NCBI GenBank assembly: GCA_033977485.1
Contig: CM066984.1
Coordinates: 44,461,100 to 44,525,099, forward strand
Direction of reading: 5' to 3'
Source: Hydrangea macrophylla
Lineage: Eukaryota > Streptophyta > Magnoliopsida > Cornales > Hydrangeaceae
Length of the DNA stretch: 64,000 nt
The translations under genes and the position numbers were made by a program. Positions 33,363 through 43,669 of the stretch are shown here, one piece after another (the first letter of the stretch is position 1; every line of letters begins with the position of its first letter). The notes beneath the pieces are model-generated. The model had not been told where the DNA came from, searched no databases, and saw nothing but the letters and a program-made list of their open reading frames with translations.

Positions 33363-34454
33363 TCTATCGTCAGGAAGACGAACTTATCTTATCATGTCTT
33401 AGGGATCTTAAATCCTAGAACCAGATGGTGTGGAACAATTAGTGAACGAAAGTATCAAATCTATCCTTGGATAACAAAAATATTGTCATACCCCGGAACA
33501 ACAAAAATAGAGAAAAATAAATTTCCTTTTTGGATTCATAGGGAATGACGGGTGAAGTCACTCAATTGTCTATTCCACACAGTACTAAGCAACAGGAAAC
33601 TGTAATGTAAAAAACGAAATATATTACACACGTCCTAACTATTACAACATCAGAGTCTGCCATAGGAATTTAAAAGGTCTGGAGGCAACATATGCCCAGG
33701 TACCAAATATAATAATAAAGTCTGTAACGGAACATAAACTAACATCAATCTTTGGATCTTTAGCTAGAGTGGACGTAGTCGTCAGCATAAGTCTTCTCCA
33801 GCGTAACCATCAGTAGCGGAACCGCCCTCTACGTACTCCCCTTCTGGATAGTAGCAATCATCGTTCGGTTCGGTGCCTGCAATAGCATAGCAGGATAAGC
33901 TAGACGGGAAATGTCCAAGCAATAAAGGCCGTCAGCTTACTGAAAGTTGAGTGAGAAGTAACTAAGACCAGCTGTACCGACCTCGACTGACTACGATGAA
34001 CCAATTATATCATCACGACATACTAATGTTATTGTTCACCGCTTTTAAGAACTCTTACTGTTCACCGCTTTTAAGAACTCTTGCGAACACCATACATCGT
34101 TCCAATATAACGACTGGTCTGTGGACGTACCACTACTCTTGTTCACCGCTTTTAAGAACTCTTCTGTTCGCCGCCTTCAAGAACACTTACGAGTACGGTA
34201 GACACATAGCTTTCACAAACACAATCCTAGCCAATCCCTGCTACCCGCCTATTTGATTTAACATGAGCGAATTATCAACTCAATTGAGCACAACCCTTAC
34301 TAACAATCCGAACCCGAATACGTCACTCACCGTACTATCTCATTATCGCATCCCATTAACCCTTGATTCAATGGTATAGCATATAGTCAACATGCCTTGA
34401 CATATGAATAGCTACATAGTATATATTATAGACAACAGGAAGTAACCATGCTCG

Positions 34455-34672
34455 GTAATTTTCAATCGATTGAAGTTATCTCCAATCAATTAAGATGGAT
34501 GGTCCTTCGATCGATTGAAGTCATTTCGATTGATTGAAGTCAAGGTTGTCTCGATCGATTGAAGCATCTTCAATCGCTTGAAGAAAATAAAGTTCGATAG
34601 ATTGAAACAGCTTCAATCGCTTGAGTGAGCATCAACTTCAATCGATTGAAACCATTTCAATCGCTTGAAGGT
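34455..34672. repeat. TCGATTGAA motif cluster A
   Basis: About ten variants of the palindromic core ttcgatcgattgaa or ttcaatcgattgaa, spaced roughly 15-30 bp, for example at 34499, 34551 and 34640. Non-coding. Confidence 0.8.
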
Positions 34673-34961
34673 CGTAGCGACGCCCAAAACTGACATGGTG
34701 CTTTTGGGTCCATTTATCTACGTCCAAAACTTGTAAAACAACACACCAATGCTACCAAGTGAGTTTAGATCTCACCGAAAAGGCGTAAGGTGTGTTTGGC
34801 AAAGCTTTTATGCTCTGAGCTTTAATGGAGCATCTCTCTTCTTTTCTTCTCATCTGTCTGTCTATCTCCTTTTTCTCTTTCTTTCTCTCTTTCTTTCTCT
34901 CGCACAGAATATATAGTGTATGTATGTGTGTATGTATATATGAGTGTATGTATATAAACAC

Positions 34962-34962
<1 letters not shown>

Positions 34963-35002
<40 letters not shown>
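34963..35002. repeat. (CT)n microsatellite
   Basis: About 20 perfect CT units inside the gypsy G1 LTR. Confidence 0.95.
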
Positions 35003-35005
<3 letters not shown>

Positions 35006-35123
35006 TTCTGGGCAACCAAACCTCATACACACGAAATGCATATATATACATATATAGGGGGGAAGGAAAAAGAGCAGGTGGCATTCTAGCACAAAAACTG
35101 GGATAAGATTTCCTGACATGTTC

Positions 35124-35312
35124 CATCGATCTAAACAGCTTCGATCAATTGAGGCCAGGTGGTACATTTTCGATCGATTGATGCAGGTTCGATCGATTGA
35201 AGTTGGATGCAACCATTGCATTTATGTCGGCAGAATTTTGATTGCTTGAAAAGTGTTCGATCGATTGACAAACCAAATTGTCAATCGATTGAAACTACTT
35301 CAATCGATTGAA
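35124..35312. repeat. TCGATTGAA motif cluster B
   Basis: A second cluster with the same palindromic core (for example tcgatcgattgaagttgg at 35190 and caatcgattgaaa at 35283 and 35300). It resembles the clusters in the copia LTRs and leaders at 5-17 kb. Confidence 0.8.
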
Positions 35313-35558
35313 AGAGAAAACTCAAGTATAGTACAGGCAAGTGTACAGAATCTCATTGTATTAATATACAATCCGAAATACAGGGTATTACACACCCCCA
35401 TACAGCCCATACCTTTTGACAAATTGAGTGAGGAAGAGTCTAAGAGAGTCGTTCTCATTCCACCTCTGGTGTGAGATCACCGAGATTGTGGGAGAGAGAA
35501 AGTGATCGGCGATTGAGAAAGAAACTGAGAGAGAGAGTGTCGCCTGGAGAGAGAAACT

Positions 35559-35724
35559 GAGAGAGAGAGAGAGAGTGTGTGTGTGTGTGTGTGTGCGTGT
35601 GTATGCGTGTGTGCGTGTGTGTGTGTGTTATTTCCTTCCACCGATCCACCTCTAGGCTTTCGAGGTCAGTGTTACCGCTGCCTGGAGTGGAGAGAGTAAG
35701 AGAGAGAGAGAGAGAGAGAGAGAG
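35559..35724. repeat. (GA)n and (GT)n microsatellites
   Basis: (GA)n at 35559-35575, (GT)n with GC interruptions to about 35629, and (GA)n at 35699-35724. The intervening sequence is non-coding. Confidence 0.9.
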
Positions 35725-35805
35725 GTTTGGGGGAAAAAAATAGGCAAAGTCTGTTTGTAAGTCATATAAAACCTAGGAAAATTTTGGTTTTTTAAGAACT
35801 TCGGC

Positions 35806-35998
35806 TTTTCGGGTCGGGTCGGGTCGGGTCGGGTCGGGTCGGGTTGAAGAATCCATACCTATAACCGAACCGTATTCAATAAATATGGTTCAGGTTCAAA
35901 CTGAACTGATATTTTAATCCGAAGTAACCGACCCGGATAACCTTTTTTCATCAGTTCGGTCCGAAATTTCAAGTCAACCCAAACAGTGCCCACCCCTA
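35806..35998. mobile_element. hAT-like MITE fragment with (GGGTC)n
   Basis: The right end 'gtgcccacccccta'-type sequence (35985-35998) reverses to TAGGGGTGGGCAC, a typical plant hAT terminus. Next to the left is 'ggtccgaaatttcaagtc', and at 35811-35844 a near-perfect (GGGTC)n array. The left terminus is missing or not recognised. Confidence 0.5.
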
Positions 35999-35999
35999 C

Positions 36000-37059
36000 T
36001 TATAAATCCTCTTAACCCACATAAAGGCTAGGTTTTAGTTTTAGTATGAACTTAAAATGCGTACATAGCAGTACTTGGTTTTTTTTTTGGCAAAGTGTAT
36101 TGGCAAATGACACTATAGTTTGTTGGAACATTAAATAAAAATGAGAACAATATTACCGGTTTTGTAGCCTCTTTAACAAATCATGGGCCGAGTTGTGCAT
36201 CTCGCTCTCTTTAAGACGTTTCGCGGCTCTACCCAAGTGTGCAATCAGTTCGAATATGTCACGCCTTCCCCAGGAAAAAACAGTCCAGAATCTTCTCCGT
36301 CTCAAATTTTGCTTTGCACCAAGAAAAACTGGTATACTAAACACCCTTTCGACTTGTTGCTTGGTAACCACAGAATCAAAAACTCTTTGTTTATTCAGAA
36401 AACAGAAGACTCACTGATTAAGTGATTATAGAAAGACTCTTCCATGATCTGGGAATGACGTGGGAAAATAAGCCTCAGTACAACTATTATAAAAGCAACC
36501 CAATTTCCAACCTCTCCTCTTAACAAGTGGAACCATGAAGGAAGACTAATGAAAAATATATAAGGGACTAATAGTTAAGTCAGCATATTCGACCTTAGAA
36601 AGGGATGGTACAAAGGTAGGATCAAACTCCTCACAATGATTTTGGATCAATAGGAACACGGCCTATTTCGGGTGTACACACAATGGTGCCTTTAGCAAAA
36701 AAATTGTTCATATGTTTTGAAACCTCTATATCAACAAAATAAATTGCAGCACTTACCACATAGTAGCGAAGGTCAACATTTATTTTTTTTTTTATTACAA
36801 CATGTGTTTTAAGTAGCATTAAAATACAATAACCCCCACAACAATAAAATACAAATTTATAAAAAAAAAAATTATATTAAAATATATTCCAACAAAGTTT
36901 GGCACTTTTTTTTTAATCATGTACTACACAAGGATAGGTAGCTAGTGCTCTTCCAACCAATAAATCCCCCATCCCATGACACTTGAAACCGTAACTACCT
37001 GCAAGTGGAATGAAACTTTGATCTTTAACTTAATATTTGAACTATTAAGTTATTCCTAC
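36000..37059. other. Mostly gene-free DNA
   Basis: Apart from the possible exon at 36153-36383, I see no gene. A-rich and T-rich runs lie near 36075, 36785 and 36858. A short minus-strand open frame ending at 36631 has no recognisable motif. Confidence 0.4.
36153..36383 (-). CDS. Possible orphan exon, unknown protein
   Basis: About 76 codons open on the minus strand, containing 'QQVERVFSIPVFLGAKQ', 'RFWTVFSWGRRDIFELIAHL' and ending 'SAHDLLKRLQNR'. No in-frame ATG opens it. An AG precedes it on the minus strand near 36384 (aacaaag), and the frame ends in gtaat soon after its last codon, so it could be an internal exon. The balanced composition, with no low complexity, is unlike its surroundings. 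I do not recognise the family. It could also be a fragment of an unidentified transposon. Confidence 0.3.
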   Translation of the reverse strand, partial: VFDSVVTKQQVERVFSIPVFLGAKQNLRRRRFWTVFSWGRRDIFELIAHLGRAAKRLKESEMHNSAHDLLKRLQNR

Positions 37060-37119
37060 CTCGCTGCCCTGTTTGTTGGATGATCCGTCAACATGTAGTA
37101 CCCAAGTCGGGGTGTCAGA

Positions 37120-38261
37120 CTATAAGCCAGGCGGTCTGATCGGTGGTTCGGGCTCTCCGGTTGCCTCTTCTGGGTAGGTGAACTCTACAAGAAAATCCAC
37201 CACTGCTTGCCCCTTTATTGTCGTCCGGGGTCTGTACACTACTACGAATTCTTCCAACTCCAACGCCCATTTGACCAGCCTCCCGGATGTCTCTGGCCTG
37301 CTTAGGATCCGACGGAGAGGTTGGTCTGTGAGGACTACAATGACGTGAGCCTGGAACGGACGGAGTCTCCGAGCAGAGGTGATGAGGGCAAAGGCCAACT
37401 TCTCGATGCTGGAGTACTAACTTTCCGCACCTTGGAGTGCCCGACTAGAGTAATACATCGGGAACTGTATCCCGTGTTCCTCTCGAATGAGCATTGAGCT
37501 TATCGCCGAGAGCGATACTGCCAAATATAGGAACAATTCCTCCCCTGGTACTGGCGTTGAGAGCAAAGGGGGCGATGCCAGGTAATTCTTGAGTTCTTGG
37601 AAGGCCTCCTCGCACTCTTCCGGCCATTGAAAAGCCTTTCGAAGGATCTTGAAAAATGGCAAGCACTGGTCGATAGCTCGGGAGACGAATCTGTTTAATG
37701 CGGCTACCCGTCCGGCCAGACTCTGAACTTCTTTGGTTGACCTTAGTGATTGCATGTTGATGATTGCTTGTATTTTCTCAGGGTTCGCCTCAATTCCTCG
37801 CCTGCAGACCAGGTGCCTCAGGAACATCCCGGACGAGACGCCAAATGTGCACTTGGCCGGGTTCAACCTCATCCCAAACTTTCTTAAGATGTTGAAGGCC
37901 CCGGCCAGGTGCTACAGGTGGTCGGACTCGTCTCGGCTCTTGACCAAAAGTCGTCGACATAAACCTCCATCGATTTCCAAATTAAATCCTTGAACATCAT
38001 ATTGACCAGACGTTGGTAAGTCGCCCTGGCATTTTTTATGCCGAAGGGCATCACCTTGTAGCAGTAAGTACCTTGGTTTGTGATGAATGAGGTCTTTTTC
38101 TTGTCCCCGGGGTACATGCTGATCTGGTTGTACCTGAAGTAGGCGTCCATAAACGAGAGAAGTGAGTGACCTACCGTTGAATCTACAAGGAGGTCTAACC
38201 GGGGCAGCGGGTAGCAATCCTTGGGGCAGGCCTTGTTCAGATCAGTGAAATCTACACACAT
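37120..38261 (-). pseudogene. Tat element RT and RNase H
   Basis: 38261-37884 reads 'MCVDFTDLNKACPKDCYPLP', 'PFGIKNARATYQRL' and the damaged active-site segment 'VYVDDFWSRAE' (normally YVDDMLVKS-like). 37872-37417 continues with 'MRLNPAKCTFGV' and the RT connection. 37398-37120 is RNase H with 'LTDQPLRRILSRPETSGRLV' and 'YRPRTTIKGQAVVDFLVEFT'. A frameshift near 37875-37885 and a stop at about 37410 separate the pieces. Confidence 0.87.
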
Positions 38262-38264
38262 TCT

Positions 38265-38678
38265 TCACTTCCCGTTGCTTTTCTTGACGAGCACCACATT
38301 CGCCAACCAATCGGGATAGTGGACTTCTCTGATGGAATTCGCCTTTAGGAGCTTTTCAATCTCTTCCCGCACTGCTGTTTGTCTTTCCGGAGCCATGCCT
38401 CGTCTTTTCTGCTTGACCAGTCGGGAGTCCGAGTCGATGTTGAAACGGTGGGATATAACACGGGGGTCAATCCCAGGCATGTCCTCGTGACTCCAAGCAA
38501 AGATGTCCTGGCTCTGTCGCAGGAACTGGATCAACTCTTTCTTGAGGCCTGGTTCCAGGTGAGTCCCGATGCTGACGGACCGATCGGGAAGTTGAGGGTC
38601 CAACACTGCTTGCTCCAGTTCCTCCGCAGGGCCCATTCCATCACTTTTGTCTCTCGGGTCTATCTCCTGGACGTTCAA
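38265..38678 (-). pseudogene. Tat element RT N-terminus and linker
   Basis: 137 residues with 'FAWSHEDMPGIDPRVISHRF' and 'PERQTAVREEIEKLLKANSI', then 'YPDWLANVVLVKKSNGK', the entry motif of gypsy RT. One stop separates it from the following RT part. Confidence 0.87.
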
Positions 38679-38709
38679 CGTCTCTGCAATGGCCTCCCGG
38701 TGCAGGGAG

Positions 38710-39291
38710 CTAACGTAACAGCTCGAGTGGTTGCCTCATCTTCCCGTAGGCTGCCGAGACCGTTAGGGGTCGGGAACTTAACCACCAGGCTATATGTTGA
38801 CATAGTGGCTCTGGCTTGATTGAGAGTTGGACTTCTAAGGATGGCGTTGTATGCGGACGGGGCTCTACAACTACAAGGTTTTCCAGTGTGGAGGTCTGCC
38901 GGGGATAGGTCCCCATAAGGACCGGGAGTTCAATCATGCCGAGCGGCTGCGTGCTTGAGCCATTTAATCCGACCAAAGGGGTTGCAACCGGCCGGAGTCT
39001 GTCCCGTGATATTCCTAGTTGGTCAAACGCCGAGGCGAAGAGAATATCGGAGGAACTGTCGGTGTCCACCAATACCCTCGTCACCATGTAGTTTGCTACG
39101 GAGATTTTAACGACCAGGGGGTCATCATGGGGGCAGTGAAGGTCCCCTACGTCGTGAGACGAGAATGTTAGCACATCGGTCGGTTGGGAGTCGGTGGATT
39201 GGACATGCCAGACATCCGCTCGGAATGCCCAGGCATGCCTCTTCCTAGCCGACTGCGAATCCCCTCCGCTCGAGGTCCCTCCGGAGATCAC
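38710..39291 (-). pseudogene. Tat element protease
   Basis: 193 residues. The active-site region reads 'VLVDTDSSSDILFASAFDQL', where Tat proteases have a DxGSS-type site. The catalytic Gly is replaced by Asp, so the enzyme would be dead even if translated. 'SFDVGDLHCPHDDPLVV'-type sequence precedes it. Confidence 0.82.
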
Positions 39292-39314
39292 ATTGATTTG
39301 CCCGAGTGGCCACC

Positions 39315-39500
39315 CTAGGTCATCGGTCCGCCCGCCGCGACAAACTCTGCGAGGTGGTCTTGCTCTATCAGTCTTTCGATGGCCATTTTGAGTTTAAAGC
39401 AATCTTCCGTGTAGTGGCCATGGTCTTTATGATACCGGCAGAATTTGTCCCGATTTCTCTTCCCAAGCAGGCTCCTCAGCTTTGCCGGCTGTTGGAGCAA
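39315..39500 (-). pseudogene. Tat element gag C-terminal zinc finger
   Basis: 61 residues containing 'CRYHKDHGHYTEDCFKLKMA', a CCHC-like knuckle characteristic of Tat/Athila-type gag, followed by 'IERLIEQDHLAEFV'. Confidence 0.82.
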
Positions 39501-39709
39501 CCTCTAGGTTTCTGCGGCGGCCATGACCTCGTGGATAGGACGGGAAAGTGGAGTGAAAGCAACTGGAGCCTGGTCCCGACCACCCTTCTGCTGATCCGGC
39601 TTTGGCTTTTTCCCCGAGCCCTTTTTCAGAACTGTCTCATTTCCGTTTGGCCCTCTAAGACTCGTCTCCCACAAGGCTGGCACGCTTAGCCTTTAGGAAT
39701 TTCTTGGTA

Positions 39710-40590
39710 TCAATGTATTTCCCAACTCTCTCGGAGAGCTCCACCAGTGTTTCCGGTCGGTCGGTCATTGTGGAATGACGTGGCAACTTTGGTGTGTTGG
39801 ACTACCGAGCAGAAGGCCATGATTGTGACCGTCTCGTTCAGGTTGAGGATTTTCAGCCTCTGTTGGTTGAAATGGTCGACGTAATCTTTTAGAGACTCCC
39901 CCTTGCGTTGCTTAACGGTCAGCAATTGCGTGTCCGGCTGTGACCTGTCAGGCCTTCCCACGAACTGGCCGATAAAGAGCTTACTGAGAGTTTTGAAATG
40001 GTCGACTGTTCGGGGTTTAAGTGAGTAGAACCACTGCGCGGCTGGCCCTCTAAGGGTGCTAGGAAAGGCCAGACACAGCAGCTCGGCAGCGCTGGTTACC
40101 AGAGCCATCTGAGCCTTGTAAGATCAAACGTGATCGACCGAGCTTCCCAAACCATCGTAGGAATTGAGATGTGGTTGCTTGAATTTCCTCGGGATGGGAA
40201 AGCTGGTGATCCGAGCAATGTAAGGCGATTTGGTTTCGGTATTGGTGTGATCACGGCTTGCCTTGCGGTTCAGCTTCTCAATTTTCTTTTACAGGTCCGC
40301 GATCTGGTCCTTGACGTCCGTCTGACAGGTCTGCTGCTCTGTATCTGAGCGATAGGTTGGGTCGGATGGCGTGGCCTCTTCCTCGAAGTGCGTTGTCTTC
40401 GGGGACTGGACACGGCTCTGACTCCGGGTAATCGTGTGCCTGAGATCCCCTCGACTCCTGACTGGGGTATCTTTGGCCGGTTCCCTGGCCTTTTGTCCGT
40501 GCCCATCCCCTCTAGCAGCGCGCCTGCTATTGATGATATCTCGGGCGTCCCCTGTCCGGCACGGGCGACCTCGGAAGACTGATCATACAA
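39710..40590 (-). pseudogene. Tat element gag
   Basis: 39710-40108 carries the Retrotrans_gag core 'GPAAQWFYSLKPRTVDHFKT' and 'GESLKDYVDHFNQQRLKI'. 40270-40590 is an Arg-rich N-terminal part in another frame, with 'GTDKRPGNRPKIPQSGV'. Several stops lie between, near 40110-40270. Confidence 0.82.
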
Positions 40591-40620
40591 TGCCCATGTA
40601 GAGGTGAAGACTGATCCAAC

Positions 40621-41236
40621 CCAAATGTCAAAAATGGCGGAGGGGGTGGTTTGTTATGTTCTCATTTCATCAGATAATCCAAAGGTAAACATCATAGACT
40701 TGTTCCCAACACTTCAGCCATGTTGACTTATTTCAGAGGGTAAGAATCAAAAGGAGAAGCCCCTATCTCCTCGATTACACAGTTGACCACACGCATTCAA
40801 CCGTAGGGAGTGAGGAAAAAAAAAGTAATTAAAAAATAAACGTGGCATGTAATCTATTCTAGAATAAAACACAAGGCTGGAAAACCATAAAAATTAGCTC
40901 AATTCATTTTAAAAAATGAGTGGTAAAGAGTAAATATGTTTTGGTGCTCACTAGTGGAGAGCCTGTACTGATCATATCACAATCATTTTGGTAGATTGAG
41001 AGTGTTAGAAGGTCAACAAATGATCACACATTCGGTGCAAATCATTTTCTCTACATAGGACCTAATGTCTAATAGAGTGTGTGTCATATTTTTTACTCTA
41101 TACTAAAGTAGAATTACCAAAACAAATCACTAAGAACTATGTTTCGTGTTGACAATAAACCAAGCATGTTGATGTTGTTGGTACCTTGTAGTAAATCACT
41201 ACAAGAAGAACAGAGCTAACAGCTTCTTTTAACACT
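40621..41236 (-). other. Likely 3' UTR and downstream DNA of the mutase gene
   Basis: Sequence downstream (on the minus strand) of the mutase stop codon at 41237. It is AT-rich with no coding signal. The 3' UTR probably covers part of 40930-41236. No confident poly(A) signal was picked. Confidence 0.4.
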
Positions 41237-41281
41237 TCAGTGAAACGTTTCATCCAATTTCTGCCTGTAAAGCGCCAAACT
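41237..41281 (-). CDS. Phosphoglycerate mutase, last exon
   Basis: 45 bases encoding SLALYRQKLDETFH and a TGA stop. It is preceded on the minus strand by a strong acceptor, tctttgcag (41282-41290). This is the expected C-terminal tail after GVYAYTR in plant 2,3-bisphosphoglycerate-dependent phosphoglycerate mutases. The phase (0) matches the donor at 63094. It is separated from the previous exon by 21.8 kb of nested transposons. Whether the intron is still spliced cannot be judged from sequence. Confidence 0.85.
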   Translation of the reverse strand, partial: SLALYRQKLDETFH

Positions 41282-41375
41282 CTGCAAAGAGAAAATTGAG
41301 CAAGCAAACCCATATGTCAATTGATTTCTAAGACCATCAAAAAACTATAAACACAAATAATTTTAATACAATTGC

Positions 41376-41540
41376 TATGTAACCTCCTCCAAGGTAGTGG
41401 CCGACCACCAAGGACCTTGGGAGGTAAATTCCCAAGGTCCCGAGTTTGAACCACATCCTCTATTGGGATCTACTTTGCAGGGTCGTGTCCTTTGACCTGA
41501 CTTTGGAATGGAGGGTTCCTCATCACCGAAAAAAACAAAT
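41376..41540 (+). mobile_element. Possible SINE
   Basis: The sequence has 'ggtagtggccgaccaccaag' and a Pol III B-box-like 'cccgagtttgaacca' about 45 bp later. It ends in a short A-run, ccgaaaaaaac. No flanking duplication was found, so this is tentative. Confidence 0.4.
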
Positions 41541-42640
41541 ATTCAACAGATAGTTTGGTTTCTCTGCTTACACTTCCAAATCAAGGAACATACAAACTGT
41601 CACAGGTAGTGAAGTAATATAGTGGAATGGAAATACAAGATGTGCCCTATGTCCCAGCACCCCTTTGTTTAAAGCCACTCTTTTCTAAGAGCCCCAATAG
41701 ACTACATAATACGGAATGATTTTCATCAATTTACTACTGTTCCTAGAGAACTAAATGATACAATTATCTATCAAAATTACTAGAGTAATTGAGAGCTTGG
41801 TCAAATGCATGTGAAACCAAAACACACCAGATAAGACACATGACAACCAACTAAGCTCTCCAGAAGAATGATGATAAAACTACAAAATAGTTAACAGAAT
41901 GAGCAGCGGTTCTATAAATGCACCAGTAAGGGTATAAAGTAGAACTTAAGGCTCTATTTGGCTCATGGGCTTACCAAATGAAAGGAAAAAAAAAACCCAA
42001 GGAAAACACTTTTCGTTGTTTGATTAATAAGGAAAACAGTGGACCAATAAAAATTAAATTAAATTAATATTAAAAAAAAATAGGGTTAAAATTAAAATAC
42101 AATTTTTGAATTTTTTTGACTTGCTTCCCTTCCGCCTTTCTTGAGTTTCAATCATAAAAAACATTTAGTTTCTGTTGTTATTTAACCATAGAGGAGAACA
42201 CTATGGAAAACACTGAATAAATACATTTTCCTTTTCCTCCCCTAAATTCAAAAACAAACATAAGCCTCTTAATGTTGCCATATATTGGCAATTGAATCTG
42301 TAACTTAAAACAAGGGTGTTCCAGGACCACGGTCCTACCCTGGTAGCAAAAGCCCACCATCCCCACCCAAGTGGTTAGTCTTCAAATCCTCCTCCCCCAT
42401 GCATCAAAAAAAGAAAAAGAACAGGGGAGTTCCCAAAAAAAAAAAAACTAGGACAATTAACTGGCCAGCCTAAACCGATCACTTGTACCGATTTTGGTCG
42501 GTTATGCATAGAGGCGATCGTTCCTTGGTTGGTGGTCAGTTGCCTATGTAAGTATCTATCTATCTACAATTAGATGATATACTCATACATGCTTATATGA
42601 AAAGGCATAGCCATTTTATTTTTATTTTTATTTTTATTTT
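41541..42640. other. Intronic DNA, possible decayed MITE at 41951-42270
   Basis: No gene. 'ttaaggctctatttggct' near 41946 and 'acataagcctctt' near 42258 could be weak inverted termini of a MITE. A-runs occur near 41985, 42070 and 42435. A (TATC)-like run lies near 42550 and a (TTTTA)n run at 42615-42640. Confidence 0.3.
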
Positions 42641-42654
42641 GGGGGGGGGGGGGG
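42641..42654 (+). repeat. G14 homopolymer
   Basis: Fourteen consecutive G, following a (TTTTA)n tract. A C14 tract lies 220 bp to the right. Confidence 0.95.
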
Positions 42655-42874
42655 ATACTCCATCATTCCATACCCTTATTATTCTCGAAATATCTTTTGA
42701 AAGACTCCAAGAATAGTCGAAAACCCTAACGACTGACTAGCTTAATGGACGATCGCACCCATCACCATACACCCCGATAATGGTCACCGAGTCACCTGCC
42801 AACACACTCACCATGTACTCCTCATCTTGATCTAACACTGCATTTCAAAGGTATCAAGGTAGTCCGCTCCTCCA

Positions 42875-42888
42875 CCCCCCCCCCCCCC
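42875..42888 (+). repeat. C14 homopolymer at the copia truncation point
   Basis: Fourteen C followed by aaacccccc. On the minus strand it is a G-run exactly where the readable copia RNase H tail stops matching. Confidence 0.9.
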
Positions 42889-43669
42889 AAACCCCCCAAA
42901 GATCGAACTGTCTCCCGAATAAAGTTAATATCAACCTCCACATGCTTGATCCTTTCATGAAGTCGGAAGATAACATAATAGCGGACTTATTATCACAAAA
43001 CAAGGTAGATGAGACCGCTACTAGAAAGCCCAACTCACTTAGAAGAGATCGAAGCCAGAGAAGCTCACACGTGCCCTGAGCCATGGCACGGTATCTCAGC
43101 TTCAGCAGAAGAACGCGAAACAACAACTTGCTTCTTACTCTTCCAAGATATAATAGATGACTGCCACGAAAGGTACAAAAACCAGAGGTAGAATGCATGT
43201 CACTCCTAGAACCTGCATAATCCGCATCTGTAAAGTATGAGAGACCTAAGTGTGCTCCTGCTGTAAAGAAAAGTCCGAGACCAGGACAAGTCTTGAGGTA
43301 CCAAAGGATATGGTAGACAGCATCCAAATGGGACGTACGCGGTGAATGCATAAATTGGCTCACAACACTGACAACAAAAGTAAAATCCGGTCTTGTGTTC
43401 GTCAGATAGATGAGACGACCTACATGACGTTGATACACTGAAGGGTGTGATAATAACTCTCCCAACTCTGCAGTTAACTTAAGGTTTGGGTCCATAGTAG
43501 AAGAAGTAGGTCTACACCCAAGCACACCTGTGTCCTGAAGAAGATCAAGAGAATACTTTTTCTGGGATAACGAGATACCTTGGCGAGACCTAGCAACCTC
43601 AATACCAAGAAAGTAAAGAAGAGGGCCCAAATCCTTTACATCAAACGGCATACCCAGATCATGCTTCAC
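42889..43669 (-). pseudogene. Copia element 3 RT end and RNase H
   Basis: The main open stretch covers 'DVKDLGPLLYFLGIEVARS', 'VGRLIYLTNTRPDFTFVVS' and RNase H 'YFTDADYAGSRSDMHSTSGF', then 'LFCDNKSAIMLSS'. After that the frame shifts and 'KHVEVDINFIRETV'-type sequence can be read in another frame before the G-rich tract. A local frameshift also follows STSGFCTF. Confidence 0.87.

Larger units (their letters stand above)
28347..35392 (-). mobile_element. Ty3/gypsy element G1, internally deleted
   Basis: Minus-strand gypsy element. The 5' LTR is 33484-35392. It is followed by an acidic ORF-like block, gag with two zinc knuckles, protease and RT, and then a truncated 3' LTR at 28347-29345. RNase H, integrase and about 970 bp of the 3' LTR are missing: the RT end is fused to mid-LTR sequence at 29345. 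The two LTRs align from TGTCATACCCC (33484) / TATTACGCCCC (28347) up to 34420 / 29345. All coding parts carry stops. A MITE interrupts the RT. Confidence 0.85.
33484..35392 (-). repeat. Gypsy G1 5' LTR
   Basis: About 1.9 kb, from TGTAATACCCTGTATTTC (minus start, 35392) to GGGGTATGACA (minus end, 33484). It contains three 'ttcaccgcttttaagaactc' repeats near 34035-34160 and blocks of the TCGATTGAA motif at 34455-34672 and 35124-35312. A (CT)n microsatellite also lies within it. A clear primer-binding site is not seen left of 33484. The right flank 'cacccccatacagccc' resembles a polypurine tract on the minus strand, so this LTR could alternatively be a 3' LTR of a lost neighbour. Confidence 0.7.
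37060..40620 (-). mobile_element. Ty3/gypsy Tat-type element, truncated
   Basis: Minus-strand gag, protease, RT, RNase H and the start of a second RNase H domain (WVLHVDGSSNKQGSE at about 37060-37110). The dual RNase H is the hallmark of the Tat lineage. The element stops abruptly at about 37060, before integrase, and no LTRs are seen. It is GC-richer than its neighbours, which suggests a different origin or age. Stops and frameshifts are present throughout. Confidence 0.85.

Noticed and set aside
34752..35221. Long Arg-Glu, Ser-Leu and His-Thr repeat peptides
   Set aside because: Products of the (CT)n and TATG microsatellites; low complexity, open in several frames at once.
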